Shown: positions 21,180-55,823 of the stretch, one piece after another | Layout: each line of letters starts with the position of its first letter | Numbering within the stretch: position 1 is the stretch's first letter | NCBI RefSeq assembly: GCF_002234675.1 | Contig: NC_019872.2 | Span: forward strand, 10,847,950-10,911,949 | Length of the DNA stretch: 64,000 nucleotides | Direction: 5' to 3' | DNA from: Oryzias latipes | Taxonomy: Eukaryota > Chordata > Actinopteri > Beloniformes > Adrianichthyidae | The notes under the pieces: model-generated | What the model saw: the letters and a program-made list of their open reading frames with translations, nothing else | What the model was told of the DNA's origin: nothing | Databases searched by the model: none | Program-made: the position numbers and the translations under genes

Positions 21180-24100
21180 TCAGCTAAGCAGCGGCCTGTC
21201 TTCCTGATCTTCCTCTGCATTCGTTGCCTCTCCTGAGGTGAAAGTCTCTGGTCTTCCGATCTCAGTGGAAACATCTGTTCCAATCAGAGCAACCACCCTG
21301 AAAACATGGAGAAGTTGCATTTTAGGAACATGACAAAAGAGGTTAGATTACAAGTAAAAAAAAACAAAAAAAACATTCAAACTATTTTATCTGCAGAGTC
21401 ATGCAGTTATTTCAGCAGCTCCAGTTACTCAGGCTTCTAGAGTTACTTAAACCACACGAGATTACTTATCTATAAATAGCATAAACTATAATATATAATT
21501 CTGCTCTTGATTCTTGACTGAAAATATATTGACACCGGTAGATATGCTAATAATGAAAATATTTTTAAACTGAAAAAATGACTTACTATGACTAAAAGTT
21601 CATTCGTTTTGGGACACTGGTGTGTCAACAGAGCATGACAGAAGAAGCAGAACATGTGATGTGGACTCAGAGTGGATTTATGCTTCACTGTGCACAAATA
21701 AGACTAAGTAAGCATTAATACTTTGTCTTTTTTGTGTAGCCAAACACTTTTAACATCCTTCTACTATGTCAGAGCTTTGTTATTAAGGCCTGCTAAAGTG
21801 ACTATCCAAGTGTTGTATAAATAAAGTGTAGATACAAAAACCATTGAAGGAAGTTGAACATAAAAAAGAGGAATTGATTCTTCTTTTCTGGGAAGTGCGG
21901 TTTAGCAAAGCATTTCTCTTTTTCATGTAGCCAAACTGACAAACAGTGACTAAGCAGAAAGGAAGTTTTTGTATTGAAACTCCAACCACAAAGTACAGCT
22001 GCACAACTGAAAATTGATTATAATCTGGTTTTATTTTTTTCTATACTCATTGTCTGAATAACTTTAGACAAAAACTATATTTAAGTGTTCTTATTTTTAA
22101 GTTTATGTTACTTTTTTTTATGAACATTAGACTGAGAAAGGCCAAAAATGTTTAAACTGGATATTTAATATGGAATTCTTTTATTAAAATAAATATTTAT
22201 AGTTTCTGCCAAGCATCCTAAGGCTAATATATTTAACTGATTAGTAAACATTAGAGAGTTTACTTACCCAAGGGCAGATAAGGGAATAAAACAGAGCCCT
22301 GCAGATAGGATGAAGACAAATCCAGGGTACCAGGCCACAGTGGCAGCATAAATGCTGTTGAAGACTCCAGAAGACACATTATTGGTTAAACTCTCCAGAA
22401 AAGAAAGGCAGGCAAACAGGGCTCCTAGAAAACAAGATAATAAAAGATGAAAAAAATATAAAATGCAAAAATCAGAGCATTTTATCTCCTTGAATGGTTT
22501 TTTGCTAAAACAAACAGAACTTGGAGTACTGATCCTTTGTGGAAAAAGACACACTTCAGTGGACTCTGCTTCTGCAAACAGAGACATGGTTCTACAGTTC
22601 ATGTAGAGGCCTAGACCCACTCACCCTGCTCCGATTTGGAGATATTCTTTGACATCATGGAGCGCAAAACGGGGAAAGGCATGATAGATAGCAGCATTGG
22701 TATTCTCACTGTAAAAAAAGATAGAAAAAAGAAGGTCAAATCAAAATGTGCATCAATAATAACCCAATAATTGTGTTTATGTAAATGTTTCTTGGTGGGT
22801 GTTACTTTCAAAGTTGTGTAATAAAGTTATTTATGGGAAAAAAACAGCAATATTTCCTTTGTCACAAGCACCCAGTGTTGTAAAACCAAGAAACTAATTA
22901 GTGATAACATTTTATGACTCGTCATAACAATTGTGTAACAGAGTTAGGAAAACATTTTTTCACTGTAAGCTTACTGTCAATCAATAACTGGTCAGTTAAA
23001 AATCAAAGGAACGTTCTCTGCTGTACATTATTTTTTTCATTTACTTCTGGTAGTATTTGTTGGTCTATAATATTTTTAACGTTTATTTCATGTTAAATCA
23101 AGAAAAAAATGAACACAAATCCGCTTTAGATAAAGTTTTTCCCGTATTTTTAGTTTAAAATTTTAGCAGTTTTGTTCCCATAATTAGTGGACATAAAAAA
23201 AACGGAAAAATGAGAACGATTTTTAGGCCTTTTCTTATTCGCATGTGGGTTTTTTCCTTACCTATGAACATCAGCACAGTGGTCTTTGCAAATGACATCA
23301 GGATCATGCCAGATGCGACGGACAGGATCCCCAGGAGGATGATGAGAAGCTGTGGAACACGGCAGTATGTGAGCGCTGCCACTCCTGCAAAACTTGTCAG
23401 GAACACCGTGGTGGACAGGGCTGAACCATAGCCGATCAAAACCTCATTCCAGCAGAGGGGCTCGTTTAGTTCATACAGCGTCACCAAAGAAATGCCTCCA
23501 ACGTAGGCAAAGGAAAAGCTGGTAAAGATGAACATCATGAGGGCCAGAAGGATTTTACACTTAGAGGTAAGTCCTGAAAAGGTCTGGTAGACACCACAGA
23601 CCATATATTTAAGTGCATGTCGTCGGGTAGATTCGTCGAAAATATCACCTTCGTTGGGAGCTTTCACTGTCTCTTCTAGGATGAAAATTGCATAAAGTAG
23701 GGTCAGACACTGGCACAACAATGAGGTTAGAAATGGCCAGTTAAAACCAGCTGCTCTTAGAAAGTAGCCTGTTGATATTGCAGCCACCCCTGACAACAGT
23801 CCAATCATCATGTCCACTCCAGCCATGCGCAAGGTTCTCTGACGTTCGTTCTTGCACAAGTCGGCTATATAAGCAAAGCAGCCCCCGAGAAACGTTCCCA
23901 AACCCCCAAACAGAGAGCTGAGAAACGATGAGCCAATCAGCAAATAGATGTTCAGCTCAAAGAAGGACACCGTCAGGAAGGACGAAGCATAGATCAGTGA
24001 GCCAATCAAAGGCATGATGATGGTGATCTTGCGTCCTCCTCGGTCGCTGTAAGCCACCAGCAGGAGTGTGACGATCAAGGATGGGATCGTGGAGAGAAGC

Positions 24101-25222
24101 TCTGAATACATGGAGAACAGGGATGCCTGCTTCTGTACCTCCTGGAAATGCAGAAAAAGACAAATGAACGATCACTCAGATGCCTGGATGCAACTGCAAT
24201 GGCAATTCCTCAAAAGGCAAAGCAACCATTTGGTTGCTGTGTGGCAAACCCTATTTTTTTCTGAAAACGATAGATATAGATTAATACGTTCAAAAATGCA
24301 GATGTCATGTTTGAAAGTGAGAGGAATAAGTTTGTTTTTGTCCCCAACGAGTGCAGGTGTGGCTGTTTGAATTATCCTGAGATGTCCACTTCTGTTTTAA
24401 CATTCCTCTTAAACTTTATAATTCTGTCTTGAAATAGTGCATGACTTTTTTCTTCAAAACAGGGTATTTATAAGTGTTGATGTGTCACAGACTCAAAGTC
24501 ATGCAAGTATTATTTAGTCACAAGACACATATAGCCTTGAGCTGCAACAGTTCAATAGTTACACAAACAGGTGCTTAAAAAAAGGTCGGTTTATCGATGA
24601 ACTAATGTGCTTTGACAGAGAAAGAATTATCTGGAGACATGTTGAGGCACAAACAAGAAAATGTTTGCATCAAAGTCTATAGTTTAGAAAAAGTGGCTCA
24701 TGATCTAGTGCCAAAACTAGCATCAATGCCAACGATAGTATAGATTTAATTATACTAGAAATAATTTTAAGCCTGTCAGAAGCTGAATTTCAGAAAGTGT
24801 CTGATGGTCACAACATCTGAATGTTATTGGTACATTAAAAAAAACTTTTTTTTTTTTTTTAGTTTCATCATGCAGGTAATGTCTGCACAGGAACTTTTCT
24901 GACTGTTTTTTAATTGTATTTTTTTAAGTTATTCAATGGGCACATCACATTTTAAACTACTTTCATTAGGAGTGCTCCTTACAGATCCATTGAACACCTT
25001 TTTTGCAGTAAGTGGTTAATAACTTACCTTATGGAAGTCGGTCTGGTTGCTGCTACTGTTACTTGGTGCACATCTAGAGCTGTTGCTGGAGATGGGATAG
25101 GCGGTGTTGGTCAGCTGCAGCCACAGCCTGCGGTAGATGTATTGCTGCACAAGTGGGTAAATGAGAAAACTGCTAAAAGCATACAGGGCCACCACTGGCT
25201 CCACAAGATAAAGGCGCTTCAT
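21180..25222 (-). CDS. slc46a3: SLC46A3-like solute transporter (MFS)
   Basis: Five coding exons join in frame: 25222-25028, 24141-23262, 22708-22625, 22424-22268 and 21297-21180 (1434 nt, 477 aa), all with GT-AG borders. The start MKRLYLVEPVVALYAF fits SLC46A3 rather than SLC46A1, whose N-terminus is longer. The model has a first membrane segment at about residues 8-26, then a luminal loop with N-glycosylation sites at Asn47, Asn55 and Asn59. The MFS motif A is DRGGRK at 98-103, and further conserved blocks are ACFAYIxD-like GGCFAYIADLC and LCWNEVLIGYGSA. The family has about 12 membrane segments. SLC46A3 is a lysosomal membrane transporter linked to export of catabolites and to iron or copper handling; SLC46A1 carries folate. 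The C-terminus is short and acidic and ends EDRPLLS, a possible dileucine sorting signal. It lies head to head with synj1. I am sure of the family but less sure of the a3 paralogue. Confidence 0.88.
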
Positions 25223-26948
25223 GTTGATGCTGGAGGATTCCCTAAACAAATAAACAAGTACACATCTTAAGAAATCAACAGAAACACAAGATACAAATGA
25301 AACCACTTACACTACATTTATAACATGAGATCACCCAACGCTTTTAGAAATAGATGAAACTGTCGAGTAAAACTTAAATATATTTATTTACTATTTAAGT
25401 CTGTCACTGATAAAAAAGAAGAAAAACAATAGTGGGACAGCCGGAATCATTACCCAAAGTTTAATAATGGTGAGGAAACAAAGTCCCTATCAGGCTGTCG
25501 GGATATGCAAGGCGAAAACAATGACATGCAAGTCTGTGGACAGTAAGAATAATTCCTTCTCTACCTTGTTGGTATTAATCTTGAAAGTGAGTTCTAGTCC
25601 TTTGACGGCTTAAAATGTCATCTAGACCATAGTGGTCCCTGTCACAAACACTCGATCGGTGTTATGTTTACGAATTTCATCGGCTTCGTTAGACAACCCT
25701 GTAACAGCAGAGGTTATAAAATCCATAGGTCCCGCCCCCTTCCGTTTGTAATTGGACGACACTTTTCCGCATCGTTCTATTGGGGGGCAGCGTCTATCAA
25801 TCACACGTAACCGTGGACACGAACATTTTTTTCTGCTTTCTTGATTATCTGCTTAAGCCAAGCGTTCGAATTCGACTTAATATAATTGAAAGGAGTTGTT
25901 CTAATAGTAACATTCATTGTAAGAAGCATTCCAGCCTGATTATTTTCTTCATCTTATACCTTTTTCCTGTAACATTTTGGTCTACTTTGTGTATTACGGT
26001 AACGTGAAGGAGGTGTGTATTCAATGGGAACGTACCACTGTGCCAGCAAACCGGGAAGGATTTTGTTGTGACAGCCGAGTATAAACCCGGCGGGGGTGAA
26101 GGTAGGACGAGATGCTGTTCTTCTTCCTCTCTTTGGTTTAATGAAACCGAACGCTTTTATTTTTATTTTCACGTTTATTTAAACATATATACTTAAACAT
26201 TATATTTGCGAACTGTATACACAATTGGAATACACCAACGGTCTTTCAACAGATAAAATGTTACAAGCTAGCTATGTGTGATTTAATCTAGCTAATCAAG
26301 CTAACAGCTAGCGCTAAATACGGAATACACACACAGTGCACCTGTTTTGATTTTTAAAGGTTTTTCTCGGTTTTTTGGTCTTATTTTCACATGGTGTTCT
26401 GTTTAGGGTAGCGTCCAGTTTTGCTTGACTTGACCATCCGCAGTTTCATTCTGCAGTCGTGACTGCTGGAAATGAGATTGTTGTGTTTGTAGTCCCCGGC
26501 CTTAACCGTTAAGTTAACCTGCGCACTCACACAGTTGCCTTGCTACTTACAGTAGCAACCTGTTACTTTATTTTTTAGCGACACATAAATAAAAGATAAA
26601 CTTTTAAAACCGGTGTCTGTGTCATATTCCGCTATGGCCTGGTTTCGTATATGCAGCGCATTTCCGTTATGCGTTCGGAAGGATTAAACATGTCACAAAC
26701 AGATTAGAATATATTCCTGTGATAGTTGTATCTTCTATAAAGTAACAACTTTAAGGCATTTTAAAATAAAAGGTCAAATATTTTTCACGTTTTCCATCAT
26801 TGCTGATCATAAGGGGGGACTTGCAATGGAACTTAACATGTAACATAGTCAGATTGATCATATGTTTATGTCGTATTAATATATTGATCATGGTTTTGTT
26901 TTTTTTATTTGCAGACCATAACTTAGAGTTTTTCCTTTCGGATCAGCC
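25223..26948. promoter_or_regulatory. Shared upstream region of slc46a3-like and synj1 (divergent)
   Basis: The two genes start 1.7 kb apart in opposite directions, so both promoters lie here. The synj1 coding exon begins after TTTGCAG at 26915, with the ATG at 26949. A non-coding first exon is therefore likely upstream; a donor-like GAAG/GTAGG at 26101/26102 after a GC-richer stretch (26040-26101) is one candidate. The most promoter-like part is about 25600-26110, judged by composition only. No TATA box can be assigned. Confidence 0.45.
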
Positions 26949-48911
<21,963 letters not shown>

Positions 48912-51150
48912 AACTGTAACCAATTCATCCAAGCTCCCACAGGAACACGCTAACCGCTGCTTCTTCTTTAGGGAGTCCACAGAAAGATAATATTACCCTT
49001 TATTATAAGGGCCATATTACAGATATGTATAGATCTATGATAAGAGCGTAAATGTACGTATGTGTGTTTGTGTGTATGAACCAGAAGGACTGTATTTTAA
49101 AGGGCATATATCAATCCCCTCTGAGCCACAGAAAAAGGATTTCATCTTGAGGCAGAACAATGGATGGATGTTTGCAACAGCCACGTTTCCTTCATCCCTC
49201 AGATTTCCACGCGCTTTGAATTGCTTTACTTGTATTTATTGCAGCAAATACGTGCCTGTGTGTTGACAGTGTGTTCTATCAGTATATCTAAAAATCACAT
49301 GTGCAATATCAAGACACGGCATCTGCAGCCTGTGAAGGGTTCACTGAAACAGCTTTACAGATGCTTCATGTGACTCGAAGCCATCCTCATCCATCACTTT
49401 GACTCATCTCATCAGAGTTAAATCTGAAGGTTGTATGGACATTTTTCTTTCGATCCTTTCAATGTTTACTGAAGATTTGTTCTGTTTGCACTCTTATGTT
49501 GCTACAAAGTGACTCAATTTTGTTTTTTTATCAGTTAAACTAAATCGCCACAGGACTGATGCTCTGTAATATCATCCGATTGTTGTTTTCTCTCTATTCA
49601 GGTCGGCATTCTTTGTCTGTAAGCTAATATCCTTGGCCCAGCAGTATTTTTGGGGTCCATATCTGAAATTATACTTGGCATTCTAATGATAGTGCAACAC
49701 TTTCTCATGGCAATACTTGCAAGAGGAGGTACAACGTAACCGATATGCACTGACACGCTGTGTGCACTGTCCTGCCCCTGCTCTTATCAGCAGAGCTGAT
49801 TTGGAGGAGATGCTGCAGACAGAATACACAAGCTCAGTTCATTTCTATTCTTGGTTTAGCCAAAACATCCAAGCGTACAATCATAAACCGAGGACAAAGC
49901 ATGTGTGCGCGACTGTCTGTGTATGTTTATACAGTCAAACGATGGCGGGACATGGCAGGGAACACCATGTCACGCAAAATAAAGAGGGCACTTTGATTTT
50001 ACTTTTAGAAAACACATTTACCATTTCTAAGTTACAGATACTATAAATACCATGTAATTGTCGCTGTGGTAGGATGTGATGTGCTGTATTTACAGGTGCA
50101 AGTTTGTCTGTTGTGTTTGTGTTTGGGCGTGTGCAGATTCAAGACTGGACCAGGGCTTAAAAGTCTTTTCTCTCTCGAACTATACGCTGCGTGTTTCCTT
50201 GCAGATTTAAAAACTCCACCTGCTCATGAGACCATGATGTAACCGTTCCAGCTGTAGCCGTCCCTCTTGCTGTTGATTGGCAAACTGAATGTCTAAATGT
50301 CTTATATTCCTCTGTAACAGCATGAAAGGACAATTCCCCACATCGACACCTTGATGTATTACTGTTTTTAGTTTTCCGGTCGGAAAGAGTTGCCAGAAAA
50401 CCTTTCCAGCTAACGATTTTCAGCCACGCTGCAACCAACATTCCAGTGATGTGAACAGAGTCTTGGGTGTTAAAACTCCTCCATGTTTTCAGATCTTCCT
50501 GTGATATCTATCCACAGCCGTTTATTCTTGTTTAGCTCATTTGTCGCGCAATATTTTTAGTTGGAAGCGATGTCAGTATTTCACGATGTACTTGGCCTAA
50601 CGTTTTAGATACTATTGACAATTCAATAAGCAAATTAGGTCCATCATAGCACACAAAAGTCTGAGATGACATTTCCCCTGACCTTTGGAATTGGATAATT
50701 TGTTATAATGGATCACGGAGGATAACAGATTTATTCAAATACCAGCCAAGTGTTGCTTTGTGCTATTTATTCATCACAAAAACAGTTATTTACTGAAACA
50801 TTTGAAATGTACACGGCTACATTTTCTTACACATATTTATTTACATGTGTGCAGTAGTTACTGTAATCAGCAGTAAAGATAAAAAACTAGCCGGCGCTCT
50901 GTGTCATGTCATAAGTTTAAGGAAACATTTCTCCTTCAGTGAAGTTTACGCCCTCTCCTATTGTTATAACCCATAGTAAACAAGAGTCTGTGTTGTGAAA
51001 TATTCTGTATGTATTTAAATACATAAAGCCGTAGTTCATGTTAATATCTAATGTTCCATATTTAATGTGCACAGCTGACGGCACATTCATGTATGATGCA
51101 GTTTGTGTTGTATGTATGCAAAAATAAATCTATGTCAAATTGAGACAAAT
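48912..51150 (+). other. Probable long 3' UTR of synj1
   Basis: No reading frame of note. It ends with AATAAA at 51123-51128. About 2.2 kb of unique-looking sequence directly after the long-isoform stop and before the next gene. Confidence 0.6.
51123..51128 (+). promoter_or_regulatory. PolyA signal AATAAA, long synj1 isoform
   Basis: Found in GCAAAAATAAATC and followed by a T/G-rich stretch (TTTTATGTTTGTAGTT), the usual downstream element. Confidence 0.6.
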
Positions 51151-51706
51151 TTTTACATTTTATGTTTGTAGTTCTGGTCTTAAAAATCCACAGAAATATA
51201 CTTACCATTACCATTGTTGAACAGCCAGAAAAGGGAGGAAATATAGAATTTTAGTTTTAACTGCAGTCCTGCAATACCACTATACCCCTTTAGAGGGTGC
51301 TGCGAAGCTAATCTTGTGCTGAGTGGATCTCCCCTAAAGGAAGAAGAAGGATCAGCACAGATCAGCGGACAGTTAAAAAAAATGTTTGCACTGATTTTAA
51401 TTACCGGTGTAACTCTGGTCTGATAGGTACAGAAATATTTATTTGTTAATTTCTTTTTCCTGGGTAAGTTTTTCTTTTTTTTCAGTGAATCATTTGAATC
51501 TTAGCCTTGGAATCTCTGCTACTAACCCTGGTTAGCTGAATGCTAGTATTAGCTTCGTTCTTTCTGGAAGTGTCTGTGCTTCCCTGTTGCCATGGTTACC
51601 CAGCTTTTCTGAATACAATCGCTCTCATCTGACCCAAACACACTGAGTTCATTTCTAATAAGACATTTGTTTGGAAACGTCTTTCTGTAGGGGTTCGTTT
51701 GTGAGG
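51151..51706 (+). promoter_or_regulatory. Upstream region and 5' UTR of cfap298
   Basis: Between the synj1 polyA site and the cfap298 start. No TATA box or other site can be named with confidence. Confidence 0.4.
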
Positions 51707-53957
51707 ATGGTGCAGCTGCACGTGAAACGCGGACAAGAAAGCCAGTTTCTTTTCAATACCACTGCGCAGGCGCCTCTGGAAACCGTCATCCAGCAAATTA
51801 CTGCCATTTACAATGGAAGACTGAAGGTGGAGAGACTATGTTCAGGTAAAAAACACCTCAGAGCAAATATATACCAAGTATGTTAGCTTGTGCAGCAACT
51901 CCAAGGTATAAATATATATATTTTTTACTCGCACTCTATGGTTGTCTTTTCTCTGGAGTTTCGTACAATAGCAGATGTGGGTGTGTCTGACTCTGCATTT
52001 GATCCAAACAATGTTCTTGTGTTCATCCTCAGAGATCTCAGAGCTTGCAGATCATGGCATCATGCTGCCACCCAACATGCAGGAACTGACAGTGGAGCAG
52101 ATTGAGGAGCTGAACCTGAGGGATGAATGGGAAGACCAGTGCATGCCCAGTGGAGGGGCAGTATTCAAAAAGGATGAGATTGGGAGAAGAAATGGACATG
52201 GTGAGAATCACTCTTTAGATTACATCCAGTGCTCTCTTTCTTTTTTTAGGAAAATTGGGGGTCCACAGTAGCTCTATTGTTCAATAACAATTATATGCAA
52301 AACAATTTATATTTATGATAAACCAACTACGGTATATAGGAGTAGTAGCTAATGTTCATGATTGAAATTCAACCCTGAAAAATTCTACTAACATTTTCCA
52401 AGCATATTTAATTTCTTTTTTGAGTGTTGTAACATCCTTTGCTAACTTCAACAATCTTGCCCCTCAAGCTCCTAATGATAAGATGAAGGAGGTGTTGATG
52501 AAGACAGTGGAGGAAGCTAAAGCACTCATCTCAAATGTAAGTCTTCACCTGATAAACCCACTACGATCATCTTTTGATCTATTTTAAAAGCGTTCCCTGT
52601 GGTCTTTAAATAGGATTATGCTGTTTTTAGCCTAAATCTAAAAACCTGTGTCATTTCCGAGGACATGGCGTCTGCAGAGTAGCAGTAGTTCATTAGAAAT
52701 TCCCGCCTCTCCTTTGTTGAGAGCTCTCTGTTTACATCGGGGTGTCAGAATCCAGGCTTGAGGGTTTTCCAACCAACCTACCATTGAAGTTCCTTATTGG
52801 CACTGACACACCTGATCCAGGTTATCAGCAGCAGATGACACAGGATTTCTGGAGTCCAACCCCTAAGGCCTGGAGTTTGATACCCCTGGTGTACATGCTC
52901 TCCGGCTAGCTTACAGCTCATCTTATCCCCAACATAACATTACCAGTGCAACAAAAACGGCAAGCAGTTTTTTTTAATAATAGTCAGAATTTAACCTTAA
53001 TTTTCTCAATATATGTCCTTCACCATCAAAAAAATGGCACGAGAACATGTTAAAAACGCAATTTCATCAGAGTGGTTCTTTAAAATCTCATAACTTCTTA
53101 GCAAGACAAGATGATCATTCATGATATTCTCCTGATCTTGCAGAAGCAAATTCCCGCTAACGTGTGTGTCACCATGGAGATGGTAAAGGAAGCACTGGAT
53201 CAGCTGAGGGGTGCAGTCACCATTGTGTACCCCATGGGCTTACCTCCTTATGACCCCATAAGGATGGAGTTTGAGGACCTAGAAGATCTGTCAGGGACTC
53301 AGGTGAAATATACGATTGAATTTTAGTCGAAAACTGGCTTGTCAGTTATTGCCTGGTTGTTACAAGGAAATGCTTTTGTTCTTGTTATAGTAAAAGGTAA
53401 ATATTTCCAAAAGTCAACTCTTTAGGCATCTCAGCAGGTTATCACCAAGGATGAATGCCAGCTGTGGTGGGCTGCCAAAGAGTTACAAAGAGGGAAAAAA
53501 CTGCAGGATTACATCGGCAAAAATGAAAAGACAAAGCTTGTGGTCAAAGTCCAAAAGGTTTGAATAACTCCAAAGCATTTCTATTATTTATTGAAAACAT
53601 TTAGCTTCTCAATGTTTTTTTTCTTTATGTTGCTGTAGTGACTTTTAGGAATATTATTACCTTTGTTCATTTTGATTTCAGAAAGGACATGGGCCACCAG
53701 CTAGAGAACCTTTAGTCACGAACGAGCAGCAGAAAGAGATGATGAAGCATTACTACAGAAGGCAGGAAGAACTTAAGGTGAATTACACCTTCTACAGTAT
53801 GTTGCTGCTCGTGCTGTATTCAAACTCTCCTCTCTACTTTTTTTAGAAACTAGAAGAAGCGAATGATGACAGCCACCTGGACTCAGAGTGGGCAGACAGA
53901 CAAGCGCTCAAGCGGCAGTTTCAAGGCCTCACTAATATCAAATGGGGGCCAAGATGA
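51707..53957 (+). CDS. cfap298: Cilia- and flagella-associated protein 298 (C21orf59 / Kurly)
   Basis: Seven exons join in frame: 51707-51845, 52033-52200, 52469-52536, 53144-53302, 53426-53557, 53682-53777 and 53847-53957 (873 nt, 290 aa, the same length as I recall for the human protein). The start MVQLHVKRGQESQFLF and the blocks LPPNMQELT, CMPSGGAVFKKDEIGRRNG, VCVTMEMVKEALDQLRGA, VYPMGLPPYDPIRMEFE and YYRRQEELKKLEE are family hallmarks. It has an N-terminal ubiquitin-like stretch and a C-terminal charged helical region. The protein acts in the cytoplasm in assembly of outer dynein arms and in cilia polarity; loss causes immotile cilia in humans and in the zebrafish kurly mutant. It lies downstream of synj1 on the same strand, as in mammals. 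A dispersed repeat sits in intron 3. A polyA signal is at 54124-54129. Confidence 0.96.
52590..53095 (+). repeat. Dispersed repeat, copy 3
   Basis: In cfap298 intron 3. It shares AGGACATGGCGTCTGCAGA, CTCTCCGGCTAGCTTACAGC and ACATTACCAGTGCAACAAAAA with the other copies. Its coding-like part is deleted. An unrelated piece sits at about 52740-52890. Confidence 0.55.
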
Positions 53958-55823
53958 CGCCCACAGCTACAGTATTGTGACCCAATTTCAACAGCTTTGG
54001 ATGCAGCTGGGTATTGTGCCTTATTGTGGTTAGAAATCTGTTTCATTTTGCTGTTATTTGTGGTGAAATTGATTTATTTCCTTCTCATCTATCTTGTTGC
54101 AGAATGACATTTTTACTATGTGTAATAAATAAATAAATAGATTCTAATGTATTTGTTTTAACCCGATGCAATTTGGTACCTCTTAGAATGCTGGATCATG
54201 GATGTCATGCCCTTCCTTTCTTTGTTTCACAAAATAACTTATGTTAAAGTCAGATCAGATCTGGTTCAGGAAGTTGCCTCATAGTGGTAGTGGAGGGAGG
54301 AAAACCGTGAGCAAGCTGAGCATCTGACTTCCCAAGCACATTAGGGTATAAACATTAGGGGAAATGTAACAAATCTGCACAGTAAAGAGGGATGTGTAGT
54401 TTGCAGATGAAATACTACTAAAGGTCTATGACATAAATAATTGTATTTTAACTTCCATTGTCCAACCAAAAAAAAAAATGGATCTGTTTGAACACGCTGC
54501 AAAAGATGCATTTGCAGCCGGATCGGACCCAAACAGTTTTTCAACAATTACACTTTTATTTTTATTTTTTTTAAAGAGTTGGGTGAGATTGCATTTGCCA
54601 GTTTTATCACATCTTTTAGGGGAAAAGAAGAGATTTGTTTAACTGATAGGATCGCATTTGCTAAACAATTCCTGCTCTCGTTTGTCACAAATTTTATGGC
54701 CAATTGTAGTTTTAAATTAAAAATTAAATTTTTGTTTGACCCAAATGGAAAATACTATCCATCCATCTTCTAATTCCTGTTTTGTCCCTTTCGGGGACAC
54801 GGGGCTGCTGGAGCCTATCCCGGCCACTTGTGGGCATAGGCAGGGGACGTCCTGGACAGGTCGCCAGTCTGTCGCAGGGCCACAAAACACACACCCATGC
54901 ACACTCACACCTAGGGACAATTTGGAGTAACCAATTAACCTATGAAGCATGTTTTTGGACGGTGGGAGCCTGGAGTCCCGGGAGAAAACCAACGCATGCA
55001 CGGGGACAACATCCAGACTCCACACAGAAAGGTCCCCCATAAGTGTTCTGGTTCAGGTCCCCAGTGAAATTCCTGAGCAGTGTGATGTCATAAGCAGTGT
55101 TTCATGTATTGACATAAATGAAACAGGTTTTTTCTGTTGTCTTTGAAAAGTGAATTTAACCTTTTATTTAACCTTATTTTAACCTTTTATTTAATCTTTT
55201 TATTTTAAATAGCATTTTTAACTTGTAAATTGGTTTTTTTTCTCATGATTGTACACATTTATTCTTGCAAAAGTTTCTCAAACTTTCTCATAATTTTTGG
55301 AATCAATTTTTCCTTATAATTTTCATATATATTTGTACTTTACATTTTTTGTTCTTTTGTGTTTTTCATTAAATATTTATATTTAAATCAATTTAATTTA
55401 ACCTTGACTTTTATAACTCTTTAATCAGCAAGAGAGCATCGAGATGACATGATTTTCTCATTTCTAATAAAGTTTAGATTTTTTTCTCTATAATTTTAGG
55501 ACTTTAATCTCATCAAATTTGGACTTTTTTCTCATAATTAACAACTTTTTTCTGATGTGTTTTTTTTTTATGGTGGTCCCTAATATGATGTTGTAGTCAA
55601 CACAACCTTAGGGATCTATTTAAATCAATATTTTTAATTACCCTTTACATAATACAATATTCTAGCAACTTATTCCAACTTTATGCAACTTTGTTGATTA
55701 ATTACAAAATAATTTACAGTCTTTATGAAAATGAGAAATCCTTTACAAAGTAAAACGTTTTTTGTGGTGTGAACCCATGACATGCTGTGGATTATCCCGT
55801 AATAATCTATAAAATTGATGGGA
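53958..55823. other. Tail-to-tail intergenic region between cfap298 and eva1c
   Basis: It contains the cfap298 3' UTR (AATAAA 54124-54129), a LINE-tail repeat (54755-55045) and AT-rich sequence. Several TTTATT motifs near 55160-55200 could serve as minus-strand polyA signals for eva1c. No gene is recognised. Confidence 0.55.
54755..55045 (+). mobile_element. Fish LINE-derived 3'-tail repeat
   Basis: It starts with CCATCCATCTTCTAATTCC. It carries GTCCCTTTCGGGGACACGGG, GGAGCCTATCCC, GGACAGGTCGCCAGTCTGTC and CACCTAGGGACAATTTGGAG, a pattern abundant in fish genomes. A diverged relative lies at 62030-62350. The exact LINE clade is not assigned. Confidence 0.65.
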
